DNA of 13,791 nt from an uncultured Synergistales bacterium (GTDB taxonomy: Bacteria > Synergistota > Synergistia > Synergistales > Aminobacteriaceae): NCBI GenBank assembly GCA_937957815.1, contig CALFXN010000083.1:1-13791 (forward strand), written 5' to 3'. This document shows, one piece after another, positions 7,625 through 13,791 of this stretch. The notes beneath the pieces are model-generated. The model did not search any database and was not told the DNA's origin. It saw nothing but the letters and a program-made list of their open reading frames with translations. The position numbers were made by a program, and so were the translations under genes. The first letter of the stretch is position 1, and each line of letters opens with the position of its first letter.

Positions 7625-7655
7625 CGTCTCGGGAGAGAGACTCTCTCCCGAGACG
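7625..7655. terminator. Hairpin between convergent dctM and glnN, probable bidirectional terminator
   Basis: A near-perfect palindrome with arms CGTCTCGGGAGAGA (7625-7638) and its complement (7642-7655) around a 3-nt loop. It lies 18 nt after the dctM stop and 7 nt after the glnN stop on the other strand, so it serves both converging transcripts. Neither side has a clear T-run, so it may act as a 3' stabiliser or a rho-assisted end rather than a textbook intrinsic terminator. Confidence 0.7.
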
Positions 7656-7662
7656 GCGCCGC

Positions 7663-9777
7663 CTACAAAATCTGGAAAAGGTCGCGGTATGTCGGATAAG
7701 GCCAGATATCGCGGGCGACCAGCGACTCCGCCGCATTGCAGAGCGCCCTGACGGAATCGAGCAGGGGAAGGCCTTCGTCGGTGAGAAGCTGCGCCCGTTC
7801 GTTCATCCCTCCGTGACCGGCCTTCACATGCAGGGCGTCGAGCTTGTCGGACATCGTCATGAGACCGGTTTTCAGGGAAGCGAGCCGGCCGACGTATGCT
7901 GAAAGCGTGGTTCGCTCCGCGGTTTCGTCCGGAACGAATGAGAGGGATTCTCCCTCGAGGATCATCTGTCGCGACAATGCGGGCAGGATTCCCTCCCAGA
8001 TCATGGATTTCAGAATGCCGATCTCGATGTCGATCGTCTTGACGTATTGTTCCATCCTGATTTCGTAATATGCGTCGATTTCCCTTTCGGAGAGGATATT
8101 GAGATTCGAGAGAAGCTCCTTGTTCTCCGGACGGAGGTAAAGATCCAGAGCCTCGACGGTCGTTTTCGCGATCGAGAGCCCCCTGCGCTGCGCTTCCCGC
8201 TGCCATTCCTCGGAGTAACAGTTTCCTTCGAAGCGGATGGGTTTGCTCTCCTGCGCGGCCCGGGCGATGGCCTCCATCGCGATATCGTTGATATCGCCGG
8301 CGCCCGCCGACATTCGGGCCTCGATCATCCGGGTGACCTCGTCAATCCCCCACGCCCAGATCGCCATGATCATCGTCAGCGGGCCCGCGATCGATTGCGG
8401 GGCGCCGGGAGCCCTGAATTCGAACTTGTTTCCCGTGAAGGCGATCGGCGCCGTCCTGTTGCGGTCGGAATTGTCGCACAGAATCGACGGCAGCTTGTTG
8501 AGACCGAGATCGAGGGTTGCCTCCTCAGGCATCGTCCCCCCGGAACCGTTCCCGAAACCGTCGAGCAGCGAGGAAAGCGTACTCCCGAGGAAGACGCTCA
8601 GGATCGCCGGGGGCGCCTCGTTTCCGCCGAGACGGTGCATGTTTCCCGGAGAGGCGATCGACGCGCGCAGGAGATTGCCGTACCGGGCGAACCCGAGCAG
8701 AAACGCGGACAGGAACGTGAGGAACTGGACGTTCTTCTTCTGGTTCGTCGACGGCATCAGGAGATTTCTCCCCTCGCTGTCGCGGATCGAAAAGTTGATG
8801 TGCTTTCCGCTTCCATTCAGTCCCGCGAAGGGCTTCTCGTGGAGCAGCAGCGTGAAATCGTGACGGCGCGCCATCTTGCGCATCGTCTCCATGATGAGCT
8901 GGTTCTGGTCGCATGCCGGATTTGCTTCCGCGAGCTGCGGCGCGAACTCGAACTGGCACGGGGCGGCCTCGTTGTGTCGTGTGTCGATGACGACACCGAG
9001 CCGGTAGAGGTCGCGCTCGACATCCTCCATATAGGAAAGGACCCTCGGAGGAATGGAACCGAGGTAATGATCCTCCATCTGCTGTCCCTTGGGAGGCGGG
9101 CATCCGAAAATCGTGCGTCCGCAGAACTGCAGGTCGGGGCGTTTTTTCGCGAGCGGGGCGTCGACGAGGAAGTACTCCTGCTCGGCACCGACCGTGACAT
9201 GCGCCCAGCGGACCCCTCTGTTCCCGAAGAGTTTCAGAAGTCTCAGGGCGCGCGATTCGACGGCCTCGAGCGCTTTGAGAAGCGGGGTCTTCAGGTCGAG
9301 CGGGGTTCCGTCGTATGAGATGAAGACCGACGGGATGCAGAGCGTTCCGCCCTTCTTGCTCATGATGAGGAACGCCGGGCTCGAGGGATCCCACGCGCTG
9401 TATCCCCGCGCTTCGAACGTCGACCTGATGCCGCCAGAGGGAAACGATGACGCGTCGGGTTCGCACTGGATGAGCTGTTTGCCCTTGAATGACTCGATCG
9501 GATGCCCCGTTTCGTCAGACGAGATGAACGAGAGGTGCTTTTCCGCGGTCAGTTCGGTGCGGGGCTGGAACCAGTGAGTCCAGTGCGTGGCGCCTTTCGA
9601 GATCGCCCACTCCTTCATCGATGCGGCAACCATGTCCGCAACGTTGGGATCGAGTTTCTGACCGCCGTCCATGGCGGCGAGGAGATTGTTGTAAACCTCC
9701 TGCGGCAGCCGATCTTTCATCGCCCTGCGGTCGAAAACGTTGACGCCGAAAATATCGCGCGGTCTGTCGAACTGCAT
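7663..9777 (-). CDS. glnN: Glutamine synthetase type III (GSIII)
   Basis: Makes glutamine from glutamate, ammonia and ATP in the cytoplasm; GSIII is the large hexameric-ring class found in Bacteroides, cyanobacteria, some clostridia and other anaerobes. I set the start at ATG 9777, because GGGAGGG lies 7 nt upstream and the promoter lies just before it; a longer frame adds 28 unlikely residues that run over the promoter. This gives 704 residues, within the GSIII range (about 700-730). Conserved segments are THWTHWFQPRT (64-74), EKHLSF (79-84), PSGGIRSTFEARGYSAWD (113-130), GAEQEYFLVD (197-206, metal-binding Glu), DTRHNEAAPCQFEFAP (265-280), NGSGKHINFS (321-330), GGNEAPPAI (384-392) and RTAPIAFTGNKFEFRAPG (441-458). 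It is monocistronic and flanked by convergent and divergent operons. No glnB- or amt-type gene is adjacent. Confidence 0.97.
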   Translation of the reverse strand: MQFDRPRDIFGVNVFDRRAMKDRLPQEVYNNLLAAMDGGQKLDPNVADMVAASMKEWAISKGATHWTHWFQPRTELTAEKHLSFISSDETGHPIESFKGKQLIQCEPDASSFPSGGIRSTFEARGYSAWDPSSPAFLIMSKKGGTLCIPSVFISYDGTPLDLKTPLLKALEAVESRALRLLKLFGNRGVRWAHVTVGAEQEYFLVDAPLAKKRPDLQFCGRTIFGCPPPKGQQMEDHYLGSIPPRVLSYMEDVERDLYRLGVVIDTRHNEAAPCQFEFAPQLAEANPACDQNQLIMETMRKMARRHDFTLLLHEKPFAGLNGSGKHINFSIRDSEGRNLLMPSTNQKKNVQFLTFLSAFLLGFARYGNLLRASIASPGNMHRLGGNEAPPAILSVFLGSTLSSLLDGFGNGSGGTMPEEATLDLGLNKLPSILCDNSDRNRTAPIAFTGNKFEFRAPGAPQSIAGPLTMIMAIWAWGIDEVTRMIEARMSAGAGDINDIAMEAIARAAQESKPIRFEGNCYSEEWQREAQRRGLSIAKTTVEALDLYLRPENKELLSNLNILSEREIDAYYEIRMEQYVKTIDIEIGILKSMIWEGILPALSRQMILEGESLSFVPDETAERTTLSAYVGRLASLKTGLMTMSDKLDALHVKAGHGGMNERAQLLTDEGLPLLDSVRALCNAAESLVARDIWPYPTYRDLFQIL

Positions 9778-9784
9778 CGGTTTT

Positions 9785-9791
9785 CCCTCCC
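9785..9791 (-). promoter_or_regulatory. Ribosome binding site that decides the glnN start
   Basis: Read on the - strand this is GGGAGGG, 7 nt before ATG 9777. The more upstream in-frame ATG at 9861 has no comparable site and would place the promoter inside the gene. Confidence 0.8.
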
Positions 9792-9820
9792 AAAAGAGAA
9801 TCTTGAATCGAGATTGCCGA

Positions 9821-9849
9821 GTTATAGCACGAAGGGCATTGAACCGCAA
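9821..9849 (-). promoter_or_regulatory. Sigma-70-type promoter of glnN
   Basis: On the - strand, TTGCGG (9849-9844) and TATAAC (9826-9821) are separated by exactly 17 nt. Transcription would begin near 9814, giving a leader of about 37 nt. A small inverted repeat, AATCT (9799-9803) and AGATT (9811-9815), and a GAATC direct repeat (9798-9802, 9805-9809) lie at the predicted start point and could be an operator, but nothing identifies a regulator. Confidence 0.65.
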
Positions 9850-9952
9850 GATATGCGCCAAAAACTGTTACACTTCGAGGCATATGGTGCTAAAAGTTGC
9901 TGAAATACTCTCGCTCGCATTTTTTTCAGAGAAAAATTGTATCAGCGCGGAA

Positions 9953-9981
9953 TTGGCATCGAATATCGTGTTCGAGATACA
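9953..9981 (+). promoter_or_regulatory. Weak candidate promoter for queD-folE2
   Basis: TTGGCA (9953-9958) and GATACA (9976-9981) are separated by 17 nt, a good -35 with a poor -10. An alternative -10-like GATAAT lies at 10019-10024 but lacks a convincing -35. The choice is uncertain. Confidence 0.25.
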
Positions 9982-10085
9982 TCCAAAACTTTTCTACGAA
10001 ACAATAGGTGTATGTAAGGATAATTTCCGATGTCCGATGGTGTAAAATCAAGACAGCCGAATCACTTCAAAGTGGAGGAACCCAT

Positions 10086-10466
10086 ATGAAACTCCGAAAG
10101 GAATTTACGTTCGATGCGGCGCATAACCTGATTCGCTACAAGGGGGCATGCGAACGCCTTCACGGACATACGTACCGGCTGGCCGTCGACATCGAGGGGA
10201 CGCTGAGCGACGACGAGATGGTCATCGATTTCTGCGAGGTGTCCTCGATCGTCCGCGAGAATGCCGTTTCCCTTCTGGACCACGCCTATCTCAACGATCT
10301 CGTGGAGCAGCCGACCGCGGAGAATATCGCGCTCTGGATATGGAATCGCATCGAATCCCCCCTCGAGCGGCGCAACTGCGCGCTTTCGGCCGTGACCGTT
10401 TGGGAGACCGCGACGAGCAGCGTCGTCATCGGAAAGGAGGACGTCCATGCGCGATGTGCAGAATGA
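10086..10466 (+). CDS. queD: 6-carboxy-5,6,7,8-tetrahydropterin synthase QueD
   Basis: Converts 7,8-dihydroneopterin triphosphate to 6-carboxytetrahydropterin, the second step towards the queuosine tRNA base. The start is ATG 10086, with GGAGGA at 10074-10079 and 6-nt spacing; an open frame upstream runs through the AT-rich leader and is not credible. The 126-residue protein has zinc ligands H13 (FDAAHN) and H26 and H28 in CERLHGH. The catalytic C22 gives the CxxxHGH motif that separates QueD from PTPS-III type proteins, which have Glu at this point. LDHAYLND (about 66-73) gives the catalytic Asp-His pair, PTAENIALWIW follows near 78-88, and WETATSS supplies the pterin-binding Glu near 107. 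It overlaps folE2 by 20 nt, and that enzyme makes its substrate. queC, queE and queF are not in the window. Confidence 0.95.
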   Translation: MKLRKEFTFDAAHNLIRYKGACERLHGHTYRLAVDIEGTLSDDEMVIDFCEVSSIVRENAVSLLDHAYLNDLVEQPTAENIALWIWNRIESPLERRNCALSAVTVWETATSSVVIGKEDVHARCAE

Positions 10467-11220
10467 ACGCGACGTACGGAATATCCCGATCGACCGGGTG
10501 GGAGTGAAAGACCTTTCCTATCCCGTTTCGGTTCTCGACCGCGCCGAGAAGGTCCAGCACACCGTCGCGACGTTGAAAATGTCGGTCTCTCTCCCGAAGG
10601 AGTTCCGCGGGACGCATATGAGCCGCTTCATCGAAGTTCTCGACGAATTCAAGGAAAAGCTCACGATCACGTCGATGGAGCACATGACGGAGCGGCTTCG
10701 CGAATCCCTCGACGCGGACACGGCGGAAATAACCGCTTCCTTCCCGTATTTCATCTCCCGGTGCGCCCCTTCGACGGGGATATCCAGTCTTTCGCGGTAC
10801 GAGGTCACGTTCGACGCGATCCGGGGAAGCGATTTCTTCGACCTTCGCACGACGGTAACCGTTCCGGTCCAGACGCTGTGTCCCTGTTCGAAGGAGATAT
10901 CGGAGAGAGGGGCCCACAACCAGCGGGGCTACGTCCGGATCGCGACGAGGATGCGGGGAATCGTATGGATCGAGGAACTCGTCGACATCGCGGAAGCCTC
11001 CGGATCGGCGCCCGTCTACACGCTGCTCAAGCGTGAAGACGAGAAGCACGTGACGGAAATGGCGTACGACAACCCCCGCTTCGTGGAAGATGTCATACGC
11101 GAGGCGGTCGTGCGACTCGAGGAAGAGCAGAGGATTCGCTGGTACCGGGTGGACGTCGTCAGTCACGAAAGCATTCACAATCACGATGCGTTCGCGACCG
11201 TGGAACGCGACAAGAAATAA
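10447..11220 (+). CDS. folE2: GTP cyclohydrolase IB (FolE2)
   Basis: Hydrolyses GTP to 7,8-dihydroneopterin triphosphate, the common precursor of folate and queuosine. FolE2 is the type IB enzyme, unrelated in sequence to FolE and able to use metals other than zinc. The 257-residue protein is typical in length. The diagnostic stretches are LCPCSKEIS (144-152) followed by GAHNQRGYV (155-163) with C147 and H157 as expected active-site positions, NPRFVEDVIRE near 209-219, and SHESIHNHDA (239-248). AAAGGAGG at 10433-10440 is placed 6 nt before ATG 10447, inside the queD end, so the two proteins are made together. The tight link to queD suggests this copy mainly feeds deazapurine synthesis, although it could also serve folate if no folE exists elsewhere. 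Confidence 0.97.
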   Translation: MRDVQNERDVRNIPIDRVGVKDLSYPVSVLDRAEKVQHTVATLKMSVSLPKEFRGTHMSRFIEVLDEFKEKLTITSMEHMTERLRESLDADTAEITASFPYFISRCAPSTGISSLSRYEVTFDAIRGSDFFDLRTTVTVPVQTLCPCSKEISERGAHNQRGYVRIATRMRGIVWIEELVDIAEASGSAPVYTLLKREDEKHVTEMAYDNPRFVEDVIREAVVRLEEEQRIRWYRVDVVSHESIHNHDAFATVERDKK

Positions 11221-11232
11221 CGCGGAAACGCG
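11221..11232 (+). other. Short GNRA-capped hairpin after folE2
   Basis: CGCG-GAAA-CGCG directly follows the folE2 stop. The stem is only 4 bp and no T-run follows, so it is not a terminator. It could mark an mRNA processing or stabilising element between folE2 and the dehydrogenase gene, or be chance in GC-rich DNA. Confidence 0.2.
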
Positions 11233-11258
11233 AAACGCACTGACGGGAGGCGAGACGA

Positions 11259-12224
11259 ATGCGGATCCTGTTTGCGGGAAAGGAATTTCGCCGGCTCTGG
11301 GATATCCTCGCGCCGGCGTTCAGGGACTACGATACGGATGTCGCCGGAGACGACGAGCTCCCGGTGAAGATCGGGGATGCCGAAGTGCTCATCATCCGTC
11401 CGATGCCCGTGGACGATGCCCTGCTTGCGCATGCCGGGAAGCTCCGGATGATTCAGCAGTGGGGAACCGGGACGGAAGGAATGAATCTCGACGCGTGCAC
11501 GCGGAAGGGGATCTTCGCGTGCAATGTCCCGTCGCGAGGCACCGGGAACGCAGAGAGCGTCGCCGAGATGGCCATCATGCACATGCTGCTTCTCGCGCGG
11601 AGATTCTCCCGTTCGCAGGAAAAACTGCTGGACGGAAAGGTTTTCACTCCGCCGGGAGTCTCTCTCTGGAAGAAGAAAGCCTGTGTCATCGGCCTCGGAG
11701 GCCTCGGCCACTCGATTGTCGAACGGCTCGTCTGCCTCGGGATGACTGTCGTCGGAGTCAACCGGACCCAGCGCGAGGAGTTCTGGGAGTGGGGGCTCAG
11801 CGAAGTCTATCCGCTCTGCGACCTCGAGAAGGCGGTCGCGGGGTGCCGGTTCGTGATTCTCGCGCTTCCGCTCAACCAGGAAACGGCGGGCATCATCGGA
11901 GGACCTTTCTTCCGTTCGATGGAACGGGACGCGTTCTTCATCAACGTCGCGCGCGCGGGAATCGTCGTCCGGGAATCCCTCGAGCTGGCTCTCGCGGAAA
12001 AATGGATTGCTGGAGCCGGGCTCGACGTCTTCTGGAAGGAACCTCCGGATGTCGCGGACGCGCTTCTCCATAGCCCGAACGTGACGGTGACGCCCCACGT
12101 CGGTGGCGTCACGGACGCGTCGCTTTCGGGCGTCCTGCACTTCATCCTGCAGAACATCGCCCGTCTCGCGTCGGGCGAGACGCCGCTCTCGTGCCTGAAC
12201 GAACGACGACTTGCGGGGCGATGA
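11259..12224 (+). CDS. D-isomer-specific 2-hydroxyacid dehydrogenase family protein
   Basis: A cytoplasmic NAD(P)-dependent oxidoreductase that interconverts a 2-oxoacid and its D-2-hydroxyacid, such as glyoxylate/glycolate or hydroxypyruvate/glycerate. The 321-residue protein has the usual length. The dinucleotide-binding motif is GLGGLG (145-150). After the second strand comes VNRT (167-170) rather than an acidic residue, which suggests a preference for NADP(H). The catalytic triad is complete: R232 in NVARAGIV, E261 in DVFWKEPP and H280 in TPHVGG. GTGTEGMNLDA near 69-79 is the expected N-terminal region around the substrate loop. The start at ATG 11259 has GGGAGG at 11245-11250 with 8-nt spacing. 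The gene lies 38 nt after folE2 and may share its transcript, but no functional link with queuosine is evident. The substrate cannot be assigned. Confidence 0.92.
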   Translation: MRILFAGKEFRRLWDILAPAFRDYDTDVAGDDELPVKIGDAEVLIIRPMPVDDALLAHAGKLRMIQQWGTGTEGMNLDACTRKGIFACNVPSRGTGNAESVAEMAIMHMLLLARRFSRSQEKLLDGKVFTPPGVSLWKKKACVIGLGGLGHSIVERLVCLGMTVVGVNRTQREEFWEWGLSEVYPLCDLEKAVAGCRFVILALPLNQETAGIIGGPFFRSMERDAFFINVARAGIVVRESLELALAEKWIAGAGLDVFWKEPPDVADALLHSPNVTVTPHVGGVTDASLSGVLHFILQNIARLASGETPLSCLNERRLAGR

Positions 12225-12283
12225 AGCGCACGAAACACGACGTTCCGGCAGAGCGGAGCTCGGGAGACGTTTTCGTGAGATGA
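12221..12283 (+). CDS. Possible 20-residue coupling ORF between the dehydrogenase and HlyD-like genes
   Basis: ATG 12221 overlaps the preceding dehydrogenase stop in ATGA, and the TGA of this frame (12281-12283) overlaps the start of the next gene (ATG 12280), also in ATGA. The frame encodes 20 residues beginning MKRTKHDVP. It has only a poor ribosome binding site (GCGGGG), so it would be translated by ribosomes that have just terminated. It may simply bridge translation to the downstream gene, or it may be chance. I do not recognise the peptide. Confidence 0.35.
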   Translation: MKRTKHDVPAERSSGDVFVR

Positions 12284-13200
12284 GATCCACGGTCCTGAGA
12301 GTTCTCTATTTCGCGTTACTCCTCGCCGTGGCGGTCACGAGCATCTATATCTACACGATCTGGTGGGATGAGTACCAGCGGTCGCATCCGAAGGTGACGG
12401 TCGCGGAATATCAGACCTACAGGGAGGATATTCCGTTCCATGGCATTTTGTTATGGAAGGATTACGTCCTGACGTCCGCGTGGGAAGGAACGGTGTCGTA
12501 TCCGCTTGGCGAGGCCGCCCGCGTCGCGAAGGGCGATGTCGTGGCCGTCGTGACGTCCCGCGCCGGAAAGATGGCCGTCCGCGCGCCGGAGCCGGGATAC
12601 TTCGTCGCGGGCTTCGACGGGGCGGAGGAGAATTGGACGTACGTGCGCTTCTGGACCGGGGACGACCTCCTGCCGACACCGCCGGAATTCGTCGCGATCC
12701 GGCCGGGAACGCACATTCCGAAGGGAGGGATCATCGGCAAGATGGTGCCTCAACCTCAGGAGCTCCGCTGTATCGCGTTCGTCGACCTTCCTCCCATGCT
12801 GCTGAAGGCTCTGGACCAGAGGGTGGTCCGCGTCCGCCTCCGGGAAACGCAATGGCCCGTGAAGGCGGATGTCCGCGTTTTTCTGAAACTGCACGAGCGG
12901 CGCGGAAAGGTCTATCTGACGCTGCCGTTTTTCCCCATTGATATTGTGCAATCGAGAGTTGTGTCGTATCGTATCGTAGCGGGCGGGCATTCCGGAGCGG
13001 CCGTACCTGAGTCGTGTGTCGTGGCGAGAAACGGCCGCGTCGGTGTCTTCGTCGTCGAAGGCACGGTGTCGAAATTCGTCGAAGTCAAGGGAATTCCGAT
13101 GCCGGAACACCTCTTCCTCATAACCGAGGGAGTGGTTCCTGGTATGGTCGTGATACTGAATGCCGAAAAGGCCCGGGAAGGAAATGTGCGTCTATGGTAG
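12280..13200 (+). CDS. HlyD-like membrane-anchored protein (periplasmic adaptor type)
   Basis: A 306-residue protein with a short cytoplasmic N-terminus, one membrane anchor at about residues 7-28 and an extracytoplasmic part. That part resembles the barrel-sandwich (lipoyl-like) domain of HlyD-type adaptors: ILLWKDYVLTSAWEGTVSY (56-74), then AARVAKGDVVAVVTS (79-93) and KMAVRAPEPGYFV (97-109). A later beta-rich region contains the adaptor-like phrase AAVPESCVV followed by VFVVEG. No long coiled-coil hairpin is visible, so it lacks the arm that reaches an outer-membrane channel. No ABC or RND pump gene is adjacent, so an efflux role is doubtful. ATG 12280 is chosen over the TTG-initiated longer frame because it lies directly before the anchor. 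The gene overlaps yggS by 7 nt; similar HlyD-like genes occur beside yggS in cell-division regions of Gram-positive-related bacteria, which hints at an envelope role. Confidence 0.75.
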   Translation: MRSTVLRVLYFALLLAVAVTSIYIYTIWWDEYQRSHPKVTVAEYQTYREDIPFHGILLWKDYVLTSAWEGTVSYPLGEAARVAKGDVVAVVTSRAGKMAVRAPEPGYFVAGFDGAEENWTYVRFWTGDDLLPTPPEFVAIRPGTHIPKGGIIGKMVPQPQELRCIAFVDLPPMLLKALDQRVVRVRLRETQWPVKADVRVFLKLHERRGKVYLTLPFFPIDIVQSRVVSYRIVAGGHSGAAVPESCVVARNGRVGVFVVEGTVSKFVEVKGIPMPEHLFLITEGVVPGMVVILNAEKAREGNVRLW

Positions 13201-13791
13201 ACGGGGTTTCTGAAGACGGGAGATCGATGTACGACAGGATCCGGACTGTCCGGGAACGGATGGAGCGTGCGGCGGTTTCTTCGGCCCGAGAGGCCGGAGA
13301 TGTCGCGCTTGTCGCGGTGACGAAAACGCGGAGCGTTGAGGAAATCGAACGGGCGCTTTCGTCCGGATTCGTCCGCTTCATCGGCGAGAACAGAGTCCAG
13401 GAGGCCGAAACGAAGAAAACCCTCCGGAGTATCGGTGGAGGCGCTGCGGTTCCGTGGAGGCTTATCGGACATCTCCAGCGAAACAAGGCGAGAAAGGCGC
13501 TCTCCCTCTTCGATACGGTGGATGGCGTGGATTCTCCGGATCTTGCGGCCACCCTCCAACGCATTCTCGAAGAGGATGGAACGAACCGGATCCTTCCGGT
13601 CCTGATCGAAATCAACACGTCCGGAGAGGCGTCGAAGCACGGTGTTACGCCGGAGGGGGCGGAACTCCTTCTCGAAACGATCCTTGGGTCCTGTCCGCGA
13701 CTCCGGTGTGACGGCCTGATGACCGTCGGACCGATGAGCGATGACGAAGGTGTCGTCCGGAACGCTTTCGCCCGGCTGCGTCACCTTCGGG
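13194..13791 (+). CDS. yggS: YggS/PLPBP-family pyridoxal-phosphate homeostasis protein, 3' partial
   Basis: A single-domain TIM-barrel protein that binds pyridoxal 5'-phosphate without known catalysis and keeps vitamin B6 and amino-acid/keto-acid pools balanced. About 199 residues are visible and the C-terminus lies beyond the window. Signature segments are LVAVTKTRS (PLP-binding Lys in TK), FIGENRVQEA, WRLIGHLQRNKA, VLIEINTSGEASKHGV and CDGLMTVGPMSDD, all very close to family consensus. Two starts are possible: ATG 13194, which overlaps the previous stop (AAGGAA upstream), or ATG 13227, which gives an N-terminus nearer the family norm and has GGGAG 4 nt upstream. I report the first because of the overlap, without strong preference. 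In many relatives sepF follows this gene. Confidence 0.93.
   Translation, partial: MVDGVSEDGRSMYDRIRTVRERMERAAVSSAREAGDVALVAVTKTRSVEEIERALSSGFVRFIGENRVQEAETKKTLRSIGGGAAVPWRLIGHLQRNKARKALSLFDTVDGVDSPDLAATLQRILEEDGTNRILPVLIEINTSGEASKHGVTPEGAELLLETILGSCPRLRCDGLMTVGPMSDDEGVVRNAFARLRHLR

Larger units (their letters stand above)
9778..10085. other. Divergent AT-rich intergenic region between glnN and queD
   Basis: 308 bp without a supported gene. It is clearly richer in A and T than its flanks. The left part holds the glnN ribosome binding site and promoter. At 9922-9936 TTTTTC and GAAAAA form a small AT-rich inverted repeat. Further right are weak candidates for a queD promoter. CACT and AGTG (10063-10066, 10071-10074) could form a small hairpin just before the queD GGAGGA. 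I see no preQ1-type riboswitch. Confidence 0.6.

Noticed and set aside
6272..8206. 644-codon open frame on the - strand across dctM and the end of glnN
   Set aside because: It is a high-GC antisense shadow: the product is low-complexity, rich in Arg, Asp, Glu and His, and it covers dctM, the hairpin and part of glnN, which are all well supported.
8047..9318. 423-codon + strand frame inside glnN
   Set aside because: The glnN frame on the other strand matches type III glutamine synthetase over its full length; this frame is its complement shadow.
9982..10085. preQ1 riboswitch upstream of queD
   Set aside because: The leader lacks the short class I aptamer pattern with its A-rich tail and shows only a weak small hairpin near the ribosome binding site.
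12211..12279. N-terminal extension of the HlyD-like protein from TTG 12211
   Set aside because: It needs a rare start codon without a good ribosome binding site and adds 23 polar residues; ATG 12280 sits directly before the membrane anchor.
11181..12290. 369-codon antisense frame over the dehydrogenase
   Set aside because: The sense strand encodes a dehydrogenase with an intact catalytic triad, and the antisense product is charged low-complexity sequence.

Overview
The window is about 13.8 kb of gene-dense, GC-rich bacterial chromosome with tightly packed operons. Many stop and start codons overlap as ATGA, and ribosome binding sites are strong GGAGG types. It carries no mobile element, CRISPR array, rRNA or tRNA gene that I can see. 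The gene content suggests an anaerobic, amino-acid- or organic-acid-using bacterium. The indicators are a complete TRAP transporter, a type III glutamine synthetase, GTP cyclohydrolase IB paired with QueD, and an HlyD-like protein directly before a YggS gene. Synergistota is my best guess, but it is an inference from gene content and style rather than a phylogenetic result.

Region 1 (1-7606, + strand) is a pantothenate-centred transport and metabolism cluster. In order it holds an M20 amidohydrolase/peptidase (5' end cut by the window), the small YhdT-type membrane protein, the sodium/pantothenate symporter PanF, PanB, PanE and a full TRAP transporter (DctP, DctQ, DctM). The junctions yhdT-panF, panB-panE and dctQ-dctM overlap by 4 nt, and the other gaps are 32-110 nt, so most of it is probably one transcription unit. 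A strong hairpin sits between dctP and dctQ. A second hairpin closes the cluster at 7625-7655, where it meets the opposing glnN gene. Two readings are possible. One is ordinary pantothenate supply, with uptake of pantothenate or precursors plus synthesis of pantoate. The other is a dissimilatory pathway in which pantothenate is imported, hydrolysed, and its pantoate part oxidised and split back to 2-ketoisovalerate.

Region 2 (7663-9777, - strand) is a single gene, the type III glutamine synthetase glnN. It has a clear sigma-70-type promoter and ribosome binding site. The divergent gap 9778-10085 is visibly AT-rich compared with its surroundings and is the main regulatory region of the window.

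Region 3 (10086-13791, + strand) starts with queD and folE2, overlapping by 20 nt. These are the first two steps from GTP towards queuosine. A D-2-hydroxyacid dehydrogenase follows, then a short ORF coupled by ATGA overlaps on both sides, then an HlyD-like membrane-anchored protein, and finally a YggS/PLPBP-family PLP homeostasis gene truncated by the window end.
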